64,000 bases of DNA, taken from the NCBI RefSeq assembly GCF_001542625.1, contig NZ_CP016279.1, forward strand, positions 2,356,001 to 2,420,000. The letters are read 5' to 3'. The notes under the pieces are model-generated. The model was not told the origin of the DNA. It did no database searches and saw only the letters and a program-made list of their open reading frames with translations. The position numbers and the translations under genes are program-made. Origin of the DNA: Streptomyces griseochromogenes. Its GTDB lineage: Bacteria > Actinomycetota > Actinomycetes > Streptomycetales > Streptomycetaceae. This document shows positions 1 to 9,374 of this stretch, in pieces (the stretch's first letter is position 1; each line of letters begins with the position of its first letter).

Positions 1-155
1 GACCAGGAGTAGGCCACCTCGGAGCCGCCGAGACCGACGACCAGGCCGACCGCCGGGATGACGCCGGTGAGCCCGACCAGTACCGCGGACCGGTACAGCC
101 CCAGCGCGGTCTCGGAGCACCAGCGCAGGGGACCACCTACCGCGGGCAACCTCAT
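1..155 (-). CDS. Membrane protein, N-terminal fragment (cut by window edge)
   Basis: Fifty-one codons are visible before the gene leaves the window. The ATG at 155 is preceded by GAAAGGA about 10 nt upstream, a usable ribosome binding site. After a short polar start (MRLPAVGGPLRWCSET) residues 20-42 form a Gly/Val/Leu-rich membrane segment. The family cannot be told from so little, and I do not recognise it. It is divergent from the siderophore genes, separated by about 700 bp. Confidence 0.5.
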   Translation of the reverse strand, partial: MRLPAVGGPLRWCSETALGLYRSAVLVGLTGVIPAVGLVVGLGGSEVAYSW

Positions 156-598
156 CCGCCTGATCCTTTCACCACGCCGACCATTGTGCCAGGCATACCC
201 CGCCGGGGCAGGCCCCGTTGAGGGCAGACCACGCACCGAGGTACGCGCGGCGACGCCGGCGGTCGCCCCGACACATCCGTGCCGCCGGACTGGAGCTTTC
301 TCACCGGACATGGTCATTTCCCTCACTGGTCGGATCGGCGTCGGCGGTCGGCGGGTGGCGGTCGACCGCTCGGCGGCCGGCCGGCGGCCCTCCGGGCCCG
401 CCGCCGGTGGGTCGGAGCTGTCCTGTGGCTGGGCAGGCCGGTCGCCCGGGGGATGTAGCGACCGATGCCGGCCCAGCCGTCACCAGGACCGTGCCGGTGA
501 CCATCGGGGCGCGGGGGCTCAGGCGGTGCAGTGGGAGGGAGGTCAACCCCTTCTTGTCCCCTGCCCGGGTGAGGCCGATTCGCCCCTCCGACACCAAA

Positions 599-610
599 GA
601 ACGTACGTTC
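599..610. promoter_or_regulatory. Candidate LexA (SOS) box
   Basis: GAACGTACGTTC is a perfect 12-bp palindrome and fits the actinobacterial SOS core GAAC-N4-GTTC, flanked by A on one side and GG on the other. It lies 247 bp upstream of the aminotransferase start and 444 bp upstream of the divergent membrane protein. The bona fide lexA operator is at 8862-8875. The distance from both genes is large, so function is uncertain. Confidence 0.4.
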
Positions 611-647
611 GGCCCCCCTGTGCCCGGTATCCCGCTACACCCACGCG

Positions 648-666
648 GGCGGTGGGCCTAGCCCCA
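648..666. promoter_or_regulatory. Degenerate iron-box-like element
   Basis: The core GGTGGGCCTAGCC matches 11 of 13 positions of the DmdR/IdeR iron-box core GGTGAGCCTAACC, but the outer positions do not match (about 12 of 19 overall). It sits 190 bp upstream of a siderophore biosynthesis operon, where iron control is expected. The match is weak compared with the clear iron box at 51182-51200. Confidence 0.25.
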
Positions 667-856
667 CACCATTCCGGCCACCCTCGTGCGCGGCATCCGT
701 CGACTCCGACACGCGCCGGGTCCCTCACCGCAATGATCTTGTCCCCGACCCGTAACCCGCAGGCCGCTTCGCGGTTGGTAGCGGTGGGGGGCCTGCTGCC
801 TGTGCCCGGTCCCCGCGGATCAATTCGCCTCTGGACAGCGGGGAGGACTCCGAGCC

Positions 857-2329
857 GTGGCCGTGACCGAATCGGTGGCTGAAGGTGCGTACGGGGGAGC
901 GGGCGCGATGCACGAGGGGATCCTGCGGCGCCAGTCGGCCCGCGAATCCGCCGCGCGCACCTACGCCCGGGCCCTGCCCATCGTGCCCGTGCGGGCACGG
1001 GGCATGACCATCGAGGGCGCTGACGGCCGCCGCTATCTGGACTGCCTCTCCGGCGCCGGAACCCTCGCTCTCGGCCACAACCACCCGGTCGTCCTGGAGG
1101 CCATCCGCCGGGTCCTCGACTCCGGCGCCCCGCTCTCCGTCCTCGACCTCGCGACCCCCGTCAAGGACGCCTTCATCACCGAGCTGTTCCGCACCCTGCC
1201 GCCCGGGCTCGCCGACCGCGCCCGGGTCCAGTTCTGCGGGCCGGCCGGCACCGACGCCGTCGAGGCCGCCCTCAAACTGGTCCGGGCCGCGACCGGGCGC
1301 ACCGGCATGCTCGCCTTCACCGGCGCCTACCACGGGATGACGGCCGGAGCCCTGGCCGCCTCCGGCGGCGCCGGCGACGTACGGGTCGCCCGCCTGCCCT
1401 ACCCGCAGGACTACCGCTGCCCCTTCGGCGTCGGCGGCAACCGCGGTGCCGAACTCGCCGCCCGCTGGTGCGAGTCCCTCCTCGACGATCCCAAGTCGGG
1501 TGTACCGCTGCCCGCCGGGATGATCCTCGAACCCGTCCAGGGCGAGGGCGGAGTCATCCCGGCGCCGGACGACTGGCTGCGCCGCATGCGGCAGATCACG
1601 GCCGACCGGTCCATCCCGCTGATCGCCGACGAGATCCAGACAGGCGTCGGCCGGACCGGCTCCTTCTGGGCCGTCGAACACAGCGGTGTCACGCCCGACG
1701 TGATGGTCCTCTCCAAGGCCATCGGCGGCAGCCTCCCCCTGGCCGTCCTCGTCTACCGAGACGACCTCGACGTCTGGCAACCCGGCGCGCACGCCGGCAC
1801 CTTCCGCGGCAACCAGCTCGCCATGGCCGCGGGCACCGCCACCCTGGCCCACGTCCGCGAGAACGGCCTCGCCGAACGAGCCGCCGCCCTCGGCTCCCGG
1901 ATGCTGTCCCAACTGCGCGAATTCCAGGCCGGGTTCCCCTGCGTGGGGGAGGTCAGAGGACGCGGTCTGATGATGGGGGTCGAGCTGGTGGACCCCGAGA
2001 GCGAGGCGGCCGGGCCGGACCACAACCCCTGCGCCGACGATCACCGTGTCGCGACGAACGGCCCCGGACCCACCCGCACCCCTCATCCCGCCTACCCCGA
2101 GCTCGCCGCGGCCGTCCAACGCGAGTGCCTCCAGCGCGGCCTCATCGTGGAACTCGGCGGCCGTCACGGCGGTGTCGTACGGCTCCTTCCTCCCCTGACC
2201 ATCAGCGACGAGCAGGCGGCAGCCGTGCTCGACCGCCTGACCGACGCGGTGGCCGCGGCGGCACGCCGTCAGCAGGACCATGGACGCCGTCACCGCCATG
2301 ACGACGGCCCTGCCGAACGCAACGGCTAG
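857..2329 (+). CDS. Diaminobutyrate--2-oxoglutarate aminotransferase (siderophore type)
   Basis: This is a class III PLP-dependent aminotransferase of 490 aa, of the RhbA/DABA type that makes a short diamine precursor (2,4-diaminobutyrate) for citrate-based siderophores. Visible motifs are [14 protein letters not shown] near the start, EPVQGEGG, the aspartate of [11 protein letters not shown], and the PLP lysine K287 in LSKAIGG. GTG 857 is preceded by GGGGAGGA; a second in-frame GTG lies at 863. Residues 380-400 contain a proline/asparagine-rich insertion. It is first of three same-strand genes with the NIS synthetase and acyltransferase. Assignment to the diaminobutyrate subgroup is inferred from that context. 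Confidence 0.85.
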   Translation: MAVTESVAEGAYGGAGAMHEGILRRQSARESAARTYARALPIVPVRARGMTIEGADGRRYLDCLSGAGTLALGHNHPVVLEAIRRVLDSGAPLSVLDLATPVKDAFITELFRTLPPGLADRARVQFCGPAGTDAVEAALKLVRAATGRTGMLAFTGAYHGMTAGALAASGGAGDVRVARLPYPQDYRCPFGVGGNRGAELAARWCESLLDDPKSGVPLPAGMILEPVQGEGGVIPAPDDWLRRMRQITADRSIPLIADEIQTGVGRTGSFWAVEHSGVTPDVMVLSKAIGGSLPLAVLVYRDDLDVWQPGAHAGTFRGNQLAMAAGTATLAHVRENGLAERAAALGSRMLSQLREFQAGFPCVGEVRGRGLMMGVELVDPESEAAGPDHNPCADDHRVATNGPGPTRTPHPAYPELAAAVQRECLQRGLIVELGGRHGGVVRLLPPLTISDEQAAAVLDRLTDAVAAAARRQQDHGRRHRHDDGPAERNG

Positions 2330-2609
2330 CAGCCGCGCACACCCGGCCCCGCCGCCGAAGCCGGCGAACACGGCACGGCCCGCATCACACCCCAACTCAG
2401 CCACACCTCCGTCCAGAACTCCCTGTCCGACGCCGTCCCACTTCCACCACCCGACAGACACCCCGACCGCCCTCACAGTCCCGCCCGACGCGGCTCCGCT
2501 CCGCTCCGCTGCCGCCAGGACGCCCCATCGACGACGGCTCGACGACCGAGCGGACGACAGGACGAGAGACCACCCCCACAAGACCCAGCCCAGCCCCCGA
2601 GGAGCCGTC

Positions 2610-4559
2610 TTGAACGCCACCCCGACACCCGACGGCCGTTCCGGCAGCCCCGACGACCAGGGAGACACCGGCTCCCAGCCCTCGCCCATGCCGCTCGCCG
2701 AGGCGATTCCCCAGCAGAAGAAGCGAACCCCGGGCGCCACCCGACCGGGAGAGGCCGGCACCGACCCGCTGGAAGACCCCGACCCGCACACCGCCGCCCG
2801 GTCAGCCGCCGTCGAGAACCTCCTCCGCTGCTGGGTACGAGAGACGAACCTCGCCGCCTCGGCCACCAGCACCCTCCGCATCCCCCTGCCGGCCAGCGGC
2901 ACCGCCCTGATCGCACCGGTCCGCTATTGCTCCCCGACGGGCTGGCACCGCTTCGGACCCCCTCGTCTCGCCGGTGCCCCCGAAGCGGCCCCGCCCCTCG
3001 ACGCGGTCACCCTCGCGGCCCTGCTCACCCGGGAGACGCCCGGTGGCACGGCCGCCACCACCGGCACCCCGGCCCCCACCGGCGCCGGCGACGACGGAGA
3101 CCTCGTCGCCAGGGTTGCCGACTCCCAGCGCCGCACCGTGACCTTCATCCGCGACCGGCGCGCCCACCCGGCCGACGGCCCCGACCTCTTCCTCGGCGCC
3201 GAGCAGTCCCTCCTCCTCGGCCACCCCCTGCACCCCACCCCCAAGAGCCGGGAAGGCCTGACCGAGGCCGAAGCACGGCGCTACTCACCGGAGTCGCGCG
3301 GTTCCTTCCTCCTGCACTGGATGGCAATCGCCCCCTCTCTGCTCGCGACCGACTCGGCCTGGACCGAGCGCGGCCGTCATGTCACCGCGGACCACCTCTC
3401 CCGACGGCTCGCCGAAGCGGTCCTGCCCTTGCCCGACGGGTACGCCGCCCTGCCCCTGCACCCCTGGCAGGCGCGCGAGGTCCGGCACCGGGAGGCCGTC
3501 GCCGCCCTCCTCGACTCCGGCCTGCTGCGCGACCTCGGCCCGCACGGCTCGCCCTGGCACCCCACCTCCTCCGTACGCACGGTCCACCGATCCGGTGCCC
3601 CCGCGATGCTGAAGCTGTCGCTGGGGCTGCGCATCACCAACTCCCGGCGGCAGAACCTCCGCAAGGAACTCCACCGTGGAGTCGAGGTGCACCGGCTGCT
3701 GCGCGCCGGCCTGTTGAAGCAGTGGCAGGCCGTACACCCCGGCTTCGACATCGTCCGCGACCCGGCCTGGCTCGCCGTCGACGACCAGGACGGCCGGCCC
3801 GTACCCGGCCTCGACGTCGTGATCAGGCACAACCCCTTCGCCCCGGCCGACGACGTCAGCTGCGTGGCCGGACTCGTCTCGCCCCGCCCCCTCGCCGAAC
3901 CGGGCACCAACTCATCGCCCCAGACCAGCACTTGGACCCACAGGTCCCGACTGGCCCAGCTCGTCGCCCGGCTCGCCGCAGGCACCGGCAGGCCCGTCGG
4001 AGCCGTCGCCGCCGAGTGGTTCCTGCGTTACCTCGAGCAGGTCGTCCGACCTGTGTTGTGGCTGGACGGCGAGGCCGGAATCGCGCTGGAGGCCCACCAG
4101 CAGAACACGCTGCTCCTGCTCGACCGGGACGGCTGGCCCGCCGGCGGTCGCTACCGCGACAACCAGGGCTACTACTTCCGCGAGTCCCGGCGCGCCGAAC
4201 TCGAAGCGCGGCTCCCCGGCATCGGCGAGCGCAGCGACACGTTCGTCTCCGACGAGATCACCGACGAACGCTTCGCGTACTACCTCGCCATCAACAACGT
4301 GCTCGGCCTGATCGGCGCGATCGGCTCCCAGCAACTCGCCGACGAGCGACTGCTCCTCGCGGCGTTCCGCCGCTTCCTCGCCGGCGTCGCCTCGGGGCCA
4401 GACCCCCTGCGCACCTCCCTGCCCGGTCTGCTGCTCGACTCACCGGTCCTGCGGTGCAAGGCCAACCTGCTGACCCGGCTGCACGGCCTCGACGAACTCG
4501 TCGGCCCGGTCGACACCCAGTCCGTCTACGTCACCATCGCCAACCCCCTTCACTCCTGA
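2610..4559 (+). CDS. IucA/IucC-family NRPS-independent siderophore synthetase
   Basis: The 649-aa product has the hallmarks of a NIS synthetase, which adenylates citrate or a citrate derivative and condenses it with an amine. Visible motifs are GHPLHPTPKSREG, the KLSLGLRITNSRRQ segment, LEAHQQNTLL and RDNQGYYF, ending with a FhuF-like C-terminal region. I chose TTG 2610 because GAGGAG lies 5 nt upstream; the frame is open further upstream (to 2280) but is proline/arginine-rich and unlike the family. Usual family length is about 580-620 aa, so a short non-conserved N-terminus remains. It probably forms an operon with its neighbours. Confidence 0.88.
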   Translation: MNATPTPDGRSGSPDDQGDTGSQPSPMPLAEAIPQQKKRTPGATRPGEAGTDPLEDPDPHTAARSAAVENLLRCWVRETNLAASATSTLRIPLPASGTALIAPVRYCSPTGWHRFGPPRLAGAPEAAPPLDAVTLAALLTRETPGGTAATTGTPAPTGAGDDGDLVARVADSQRRTVTFIRDRRAHPADGPDLFLGAEQSLLLGHPLHPTPKSREGLTEAEARRYSPESRGSFLLHWMAIAPSLLATDSAWTERGRHVTADHLSRRLAEAVLPLPDGYAALPLHPWQAREVRHREAVAALLDSGLLRDLGPHGSPWHPTSSVRTVHRSGAPAMLKLSLGLRITNSRRQNLRKELHRGVEVHRLLRAGLLKQWQAVHPGFDIVRDPAWLAVDDQDGRPVPGLDVVIRHNPFAPADDVSCVAGLVSPRPLAEPGTNSSPQTSTWTHRSRLAQLVARLAAGTGRPVGAVAAEWFLRYLEQVVRPVLWLDGEAGIALEAHQQNTLLLLDRDGWPAGGRYRDNQGYYFRESRRAELEARLPGIGERSDTFVSDEITDERFAYYLAINNVLGLIGAIGSQQLADERLLLAAFRRFLAGVASGPDPLRTSLPGLLLDSPVLRCKANLLTRLHGLDELVGPVDTQSVYVTIANPLHS

Positions 4560-4627
4560 ACGAACCGCACCGTCTTCCTCCATCTCCGAGGACCACGACC
4601 CCCTTCGTCTCCTGAGAGGAACGCACC

Positions 4628-5482
4628 GTGCCTCCCACCGACGCGACCGCCGGCACCGGTCCTGGAACCGGCCCCGTCCCCGTACACCCGGGCTGCTCCG
4701 GCCCCGGACACATCGCGGGTACGGAGGACACCGCCTCCTTCGAGGACGGTGAGGACACGCTGGAACTGCGCCTGCCCGACGAGTTCGTCGCCCACTTCGC
4801 CGGTGGGACAACCGACGTGCCGAGCGACGGAAGGGAGGCGGGGCAGGGGCCGGCCGGGGCCGGCTTCGTGGGGTTCGGCCGAGGTGAGGCGCGCCGCGCC
4901 GAGGTCAGGGACGATCTACTCGACCATGTCTCCGCCTGGGGATCGGCCGGCACCCCCGCGGGGTCTTTCCAACTGGTGCCCGCCCGCGTCGCCCACGACC
5001 TGCCGCTCATCCACCGCTGGATGAACGACCCCACCGTCACCGCGTACTGGAACCTGGCCGGTCCCCGCAGCAGGACGGAGAGTCACCTGCGCACTCAACT
5101 CGACGGCGACGGACGCAGCCTGCCGTGCCTGGGCCTGCTGGACGGCACCCCCATGAGCTACTGGGAGATCTACCGGGCGGACCTGGATCCACTGGCTCGC
5201 CACTATCCGGCCCGTCCACACGACACCGGCATCCACCTCCTCATCGGCGGTGCCGCCGACCGAGGGCGCGGAATGGGATCCGTCCTGCTCAGGGCCGTGG
5301 CCGACCTGATCCTGGATCGCCGCCCCGCCTGTGCTCGCGTCCTTGCGGAACCCGATCTTCGCAACACCCCCTCCGTGTCCGCGTTCCTCAGCGCCGGATT
5401 TCGGTTCGCGGCAGAGGTCGACCTGCCCGGGAAGCGGGCCGCCCTCATGGTCCGGGACCGAGTCCTACGCGATCTGATGTAA
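4628..5482 (+). CDS. IucB/AlcB-like GNAT acyltransferase
   Basis: A 284-aa protein whose C-terminal two thirds (about residues 115-280) is a GNAT fold of the siderophore N-acyltransferase type; HDTGIHLLIG and the acetyl-CoA loop region DRGRGMG are visible. IucB/AlcB/RhbD enzymes acylate an N-hydroxylated diamine. The first 110 residues are Gly/Pro/acidic-rich, with no domain I recognise. GTG 4628 follows GAGAGGAACGCACC. It is the last gene of the siderophore block; no N-hydroxylating monooxygenase or decarboxylase is adjacent, which is unusual for this pathway. Confidence 0.8.
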   Translation: MPPTDATAGTGPGTGPVPVHPGCSGPGHIAGTEDTASFEDGEDTLELRLPDEFVAHFAGGTTDVPSDGREAGQGPAGAGFVGFGRGEARRAEVRDDLLDHVSAWGSAGTPAGSFQLVPARVAHDLPLIHRWMNDPTVTAYWNLAGPRSRTESHLRTQLDGDGRSLPCLGLLDGTPMSYWEIYRADLDPLARHYPARPHDTGIHLLIGGAADRGRGMGSVLLRAVADLILDRRPACARVLAEPDLRNTPSVSAFLSAGFRFAAEVDLPGKRAALMVRDRVLRDLM

Positions 5483-5873
5483 CGCCGCGTGATTGCGCGC
5501 TCACATGTGGAACGCCCCGCGGTCTGATCCGGTTCCCACTCGCCCAGAAGAATTTCGGAGTCCGCCGACGGAGCCGTACGCCCGGCCCGACCCCGCCGCC
5601 GTGAGACCAAGCGGCACTCGCCGCCGTACCCCGCCACCGCGAGCGCCGGCAGCGGCGGACTGCAGCCCGGCCGGGCCGCGGCAGCGGCCCGAGTTCCGGC
5701 GAGGACGGTGTACCCGCCGCACCGCCCTCTCATCACCACAACGCATCCGCAGACCACATCGAGCCCATCCGCCCCCCCGTCCCGTCCCTCCCAGGAGTTC
5801 CGGCAGTGATCCCACCCCTCGTCCCAGCCTTGATCGCCCGTTTGTCAGTGCCGGGCCGTAGGGTGGTCGGGCT
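5483..5873. other. Intergenic region between siderophore genes and dinG-like helicase
   Basis: 391 bp with open frames that are only proline/arginine-rich and lack codon bias. The 3' end holds TAGGGT (5859-5864), a possible -10 element placing transcription start only a few nucleotides before the helicase ATG at 5874. No Shine-Dalgarno sequence and no SOS box is visible here. Confidence 0.4.
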
Positions 5874-7847
5874 ATGACGAAGCCCTCACTCCCCGAACTC
5901 CTGCATGCAGCCGTCACCGCCGTCGGCGGCACGGAGCGCCCCGGCCAGGTGACCATGGCCGAAGCGGTCGCAGAGGCGATCGACGACGGATCCCACCTGC
6001 TGGTCCAGGCCGGCACCGGCACCGGTAAGTCGCTGGGCTATCTCGTGCCCGCGCTCGCGCACGGGGAACGAGTGGTCGTCGCCACGGCCACGCTCGCACT
6101 GCAGCGCCAGCTCGTGGAACGGGACCTGCCGCGCACCGTCGACGCCCTGCACCCGCTGCTGCGCCGCCGCCCGGAGTTCGCCATGCTCAAGGGCAGGTCG
6201 AACTATCTGTGCCTGCACCGCCTGCACGAGGGCATGCCGCAGGACGAAGAGGACGGGCTCTTCGATCAGTTCGAGGCCGCCGCGCCCACCAGCAAGCTGG
6301 GCCAGGACCTGCTGCGGCTGCGCGACTGGTCCGACGAGACGGAGACCGGCGACCGCGACGACCTCACTCCCGGTGTTTCCGACCGTGCCTGGGCACAGGT
6401 GTCGGTCTCGTCCAGAGAGTGCCTGGGCGCGTCGAAGTGCGCCTACGGTGCGGAGTGCTTCGCCGAGATGGCCCGCGAGCGAGCCAAGCTCGCCGAGGTC
6501 GTCGTCACGAACCACGCACTCCTGGCCATCGACGCCATCGAGGGCGCCCCGGTACTGCCCCAGCACGAGGTGCTGATCGTGGACGAGGCGCACGAACTTG
6601 TCTCCCGTGTCACCGGCGTCGCCACCGGGGAACTCACGCCCGGCCAGGTCAACCGTGCCGTGCGCCGTGCCGCCAAGCTCGTCAACGAGAAGGCCGCCGA
6701 CCAGCTCCAGACCGCCGCCGAGGGCTTCGAGCGGCTGATGGAGCTGGCCCTGCCCAGCCGGCTGGAGGAGATCCCGGAAGACCTCGGCTACGCCCTGATG
6801 GCGTTGCGGGACGCTGCCCGTACGGTCATCTCCGCGATCGGCGCCACCCGCGACAAGTCGGTCCAGGACGAGGACGCGGTCCGCAAGCAGGCGCTGGCCT
6901 CGGTGGAGACGGTGCACGACGTGGCGGAGCGCGTCCTGAACGGCTCGGAGTGGGACGTGGTCTGGTACGAGCGCCACGACCGCTTCGGCGCCTCGCTGCG
7001 GGTCGCCCCCATGTCGGTCTCCGGGCTGCTCAGGGAGAAACTCTTCGCGGACCGCAGCGTCGTCCTCACCTCGGCGACCCTCAAACTGGGCGGGGACTTC
7101 AACGGCGTCGGTGCCTCCTTGGGGCTGGGCCCCGAGGGCGTCGAGGGCGAGGACCTGCCGGAGTGGAAGGGCGTCGACGTGGGTTCGCCCTTCGACTACC
7201 CGAAGCAGGGCATCCTCTATGTCGCCAAGCACCTCGCCCGCCCCGCACGGGACGGCGATCGCGCCGACATGCTCGACGAGCTGACCGAGCTCATCCAGGC
7301 GGCCGGCGGCCGCACCCTCGGGCTGTTCTCGTCGATGCGGGCCGCCCAGCTCGCCGCCGAGGAGCTGCGCTCCCGGGTCCCGGAGTTCCCGATTCTGCTC
7401 CAGGGCGAGGAGACACTGGGCGAACTGATCAAGAACTTCGCGGCCGACCCCGCGACCTGTCTCTTCGGCACGTTGTCGCTGTGGCAGGGCGTCGACGTCC
7501 CGGGACCCAGCTGTCAGCTGGTCGTCATGGACAAGATCCCCTTCCCGCGCCCCGACGACCCGCTGATGAGTGCCCGCCAGAAGGCCGTGGAGGACGCCGG
7601 CGGCAATGGCTTCATGGCCGTGGCCGCCACCCACGCGGCCCTGCTCATGGCCCAGGGCGCCGGCCGCCTCGTACGGGCTTCCGGGGACCGAGGCGTGGTC
7701 GCCGTGCTGGACCAGCGGCTCGCCACCGCTCGGTACGGCGGGTATCTCAAGACGTCGCTGCCCGACTTCTGGTACACCACGGACCGCAACCAGGTGCGCA
7801 AGTCGCTCGCCGCGATCGACGCGGCTGCGAAGCAGGCCGAGGAGTAA
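5874..7847 (+). CDS. DinG/XPD-family ATP-dependent DNA helicase
   Basis: A 657-aa superfamily 2 helicase. The Walker A motif GTGTGKS is at residues 47-53 and the DEAH box at 237-240. Four cysteines (C113, C183, C189, C195) sit where XPD/DinG helicases bind a 4Fe-4S cluster. C-terminal motifs include LTSATL, the LFGTLSLWQGVDVPG segment and QGAGRLVR. Such enzymes unwind 5'-3', including damaged or structured DNA. The gene is convergent with lexA. There is no ribosome binding site before ATG 5874, consistent with a leaderless or very short-leader mRNA. The name dinG is family level only, since several paralogues exist in Streptomyces. Confidence 0.88.
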   Translation: MTKPSLPELLHAAVTAVGGTERPGQVTMAEAVAEAIDDGSHLLVQAGTGTGKSLGYLVPALAHGERVVVATATLALQRQLVERDLPRTVDALHPLLRRRPEFAMLKGRSNYLCLHRLHEGMPQDEEDGLFDQFEAAAPTSKLGQDLLRLRDWSDETETGDRDDLTPGVSDRAWAQVSVSSRECLGASKCAYGAECFAEMARERAKLAEVVVTNHALLAIDAIEGAPVLPQHEVLIVDEAHELVSRVTGVATGELTPGQVNRAVRRAAKLVNEKAADQLQTAAEGFERLMELALPSRLEEIPEDLGYALMALRDAARTVISAIGATRDKSVQDEDAVRKQALASVETVHDVAERVLNGSEWDVVWYERHDRFGASLRVAPMSVSGLLREKLFADRSVVLTSATLKLGGDFNGVGASLGLGPEGVEGEDLPEWKGVDVGSPFDYPKQGILYVAKHLARPARDGDRADMLDELTELIQAAGGRTLGLFSSMRAAQLAAEELRSRVPEFPILLQGEETLGELIKNFAADPATCLFGTLSLWQGVDVPGPSCQLVVMDKIPFPRPDDPLMSARQKAVEDAGGNGFMAVAATHAALLMAQGAGRLVRASGDRGVVAVLDQRLATARYGGYLKTSLPDFWYTTDRNQVRKSLAAIDAAAKQAEE

Positions 7848-7921
7848 GCCGCTCCCGCCCGGGGCGTTGGGCTGCATGTGGTTCAGCAGCGGGCAGCCCG
7901 ACGCCGCAGCGAGCGGCCCGG

Positions 7922-7973
7922 CGGCTCCGGGAGGAGCCGAACGCACAGGACCCCGGAACCGGCGCAGGGGTCC
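7922..7973. terminator. Bidirectional terminator between dinG-like helicase and lexA
   Basis: Two adjacent hairpins occur in the convergent gap: CGGCTCC/GGAGCCG (7922-7939, 4-nt loop) and GGACCCC/GGGGTCC (7948-7973, 12-nt loop). There is no T-run, as is common in Streptomyces. Confidence 0.55.
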
Positions 7974-8021
7974 CGGGGCCCGGTCAGGGGACGGGCCGCC
8001 CGGGCCTGTCCGCCGCAGCCG

Positions 8022-8801
8022 TCATACGCGCCGCAGCACTGCGACGACCTTGCCGAGGATGGTCGCGTCGTCGCCGGGGATCGGCTCGTAGGCCGCGTTG
8101 TGCGGAAGGAGCCAGACGTGGCCGTCCTCGCGCTTGAAGCGCTTGACGGTCGCTTCGCCGTCGAGCATGGCCGCCACGATGTCGCCGTTCTCGGCGACCG
8201 GCTGGCGGCGGACGGTGACCCAGTCGCCGTCACAGATCGCGGCCTCGATCATGGAGTCGCCGACGACCTTCAGGACGAACAGTTCGCCGTCGCCGACGAG
8301 CTGCCGGGGGAGGGGGAAGACGTCCTCGACCGACTCCTCCGCGAGGATCGGGCCACCGGCCGCGATGCGGCCGACCAGCGGGACGTACGACGCGGCGGGC
8401 TTGCCCGCGGTGTCCGTGGGCTGCACGGTCACGGCCTGGTCGGAGCCGCGTACCTCGTACGCGCGCGGGCGGTGCGGGTCGCGGCGCAGAAAGCCCTTGC
8501 GCTCCAGGGCCATCAGCTGGTGTGCGACCGAGGAGGTGCTGGAGAGGCCGACGGCCTGGCCGATCTCCCGCATCGACGGCGGGTACCCGCGCCGCTGCAC
8601 GGAGTCCCTGATGACCTCGATCACCCGGCGCTGCCGGTCGGTGAGTCCGGAGCTGTCCGCCCGGATGCCTGGAGGTCGGCCCGGCAGGGAGCGCTTGTGT
8701 CCCTCGGGATTCGTGGCTTCGTTCATCGCATGTACCGGCTCGACTCGGCCCTGGGAGCGGTCCTGGGCAGTGATGGTGGCACTGTCTGCGGTGGTGGTCA
8801 C
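8022..8801 (-). CDS. lexA: LexA, SOS repressor/autoprotease
   Basis: 259 aa. The N-terminal winged helix (about residues 50-115, [21 protein letters not shown]) binds SOS boxes. The C-terminal S24 peptidase domain has the Ala148-Gly149 cleavage site in RIAAGG, nucleophile S183 (GDSM) and general base K220 (ATVKRF). Start GTG 8801 is supported by GAGAGGGG 5 nt upstream and by the conserved [10 protein letters not shown] start; a longer frame back to 8870 would swallow that site. An SOS box 60 bp upstream indicates autoregulation. The gene is divergent from nrdR-nrdJ. Confidence 0.97.
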   Translation of the reverse strand: MTTTADSATITAQDRSQGRVEPVHAMNEATNPEGHKRSLPGRPPGIRADSSGLTDRQRRVIEVIRDSVQRRGYPPSMREIGQAVGLSSTSSVAHQLMALERKGFLRRDPHRPRAYEVRGSDQAVTVQPTDTAGKPAASYVPLVGRIAAGGPILAEESVEDVFPLPRQLVGDGELFVLKVVGDSMIEAAICDGDWVTVRRQPVAENGDIVAAMLDGEATVKRFKREDGHVWLLPHNAAYEPIPGDDATILGKVVAVLRRV

Positions 8802-8861
8802 GTCGGCCCCTCTCGATGGTCTCCCTGCTGGACAACGGTAGTTGCTTTCGAAAGGTTGCGC

Positions 8862-8875
8862 CAAACACACGTTCG
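8862..8875 (-). promoter_or_regulatory. SOS box of lexA (LexA operator)
   Basis: Read on the minus strand the site is CGAACGTGTGTTTG, fitting the actinobacterial consensus CGAAC-N4-GTTCG with one mismatch. It lies about 60 bp upstream of the lexA GTG and is the expected autoregulatory operator. Confidence 0.9.
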
Positions 8876-9213
8876 AGTGAAAAAGTGCGATTCACCCGAC
8901 GTGATCATGTGTCCGGGTGTATGGCTCACGCGACCCCTGGCGGGCAAAAGTGCCCATTGTTGTACCCTTCACCGCCGGGGCAGGCCACCTCGTGGGTTGC
9001 TTCTCCAGTCTGCCATCCGGAACCCCGCATACCGGGGACCGGGGCCTTTCTGTGCCGGAGTCCCACGTGTCCTCCGTGTGGCGCCCACGGTATCTCCGTA
9101 AGTACCACGGCGATACGGCTGTGCGTCCGCGTGTCCGGTGGGGCCTTTCCCGAGGTCCGGGGCCTGTCTTTCAGCAGCGACACGCGAGTCTGCCTCGGCG
9201 TATGAGTCGATCC

Positions 9214-9226
9214 CCACATCTAGTGG
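9214..9226 (+). promoter_or_regulatory. NrdR box 1
   Basis: CCACATCTAGTGG is an inverted repeat (CCAC/GTGG arms). Its centre lies 31 bp, about three helical turns, from that of box 2, the usual tandem spacing of NrdR boxes. It sits about 155 bp upstream of nrdR, which implies autoregulation of the nrdR-nrdJ operon. Confidence 0.75.
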
Positions 9227-9245
9227 TTGGATGGCTACAGCGGCC

Positions 9246-9256
9246 CACAAGTTGTG
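9246..9256 (+). promoter_or_regulatory. NrdR box 2
   Basis: CACAAGTTGTG has perfect 5-bp arms around one central base and is the better conserved of the two NrdR boxes. It is followed by a T-rich run, a likely promoter element that the repressor would cover. Confidence 0.75.
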
Positions 9257-9374
9257 TTTTTACGGGTCCCCCGGGTCTTCGGGACCTTGGCGATCGCCTA
9301 TGCTTGGGGCTGCTTCGAGGGGCCCGTGAGGCCCAGCGGGGCTATTGAGTCTGCTGTGAGGAGGGTTGGAGATC

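Larger units (their letters stand above)
156..856. other. Long divergent intergenic region upstream of the siderophore genes
   Basis: This stretch holds no frame with Streptomyces-like codon bias. It contains a LexA-like palindrome (599-610) and a degenerate iron-box-like core (651-663), both described separately. The last 20 nt carry the GGGGAGGA ribosome binding site of the aminotransferase. I see no hairpin strong enough to call a terminator. Confidence 0.5.
8802..9374. other. Divergent lexA / nrdR-nrdJ control region
   Basis: 573 bp without a credible gene. The lexA side carries the SOS box (8862-8875), and the nrdR side carries two NrdR-box-like repeats (9214-9226 and 9246-9256). I looked for a cobalamin riboswitch, since NrdJ needs AdoCbl, and did not see a convincing B12 box; S. 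coelicolor nrdRJ, as I recall, also lacks one. Confidence 0.6.

Noticed and set aside
2280..2609. In-frame upstream extension of the IucA/IucC gene (ATG 2280)
   Set aside because: The extension overlaps the aminotransferase end, is Pro/Arg-rich and unlike the family. TTG 2610 has a well-placed GAGGAG and gives a near-normal length.
8802..8870. Longer LexA start at 8870
   Set aside because: It would put the SOS box inside coding sequence. GTG 8801 has a strong ribosome binding site and the conserved start.
8900..9210. Cobalamin riboswitch before nrdR-nrdJ
   Set aside because: Expected because NrdJ uses AdoCbl, but no convincing B12 box or helix set was found.
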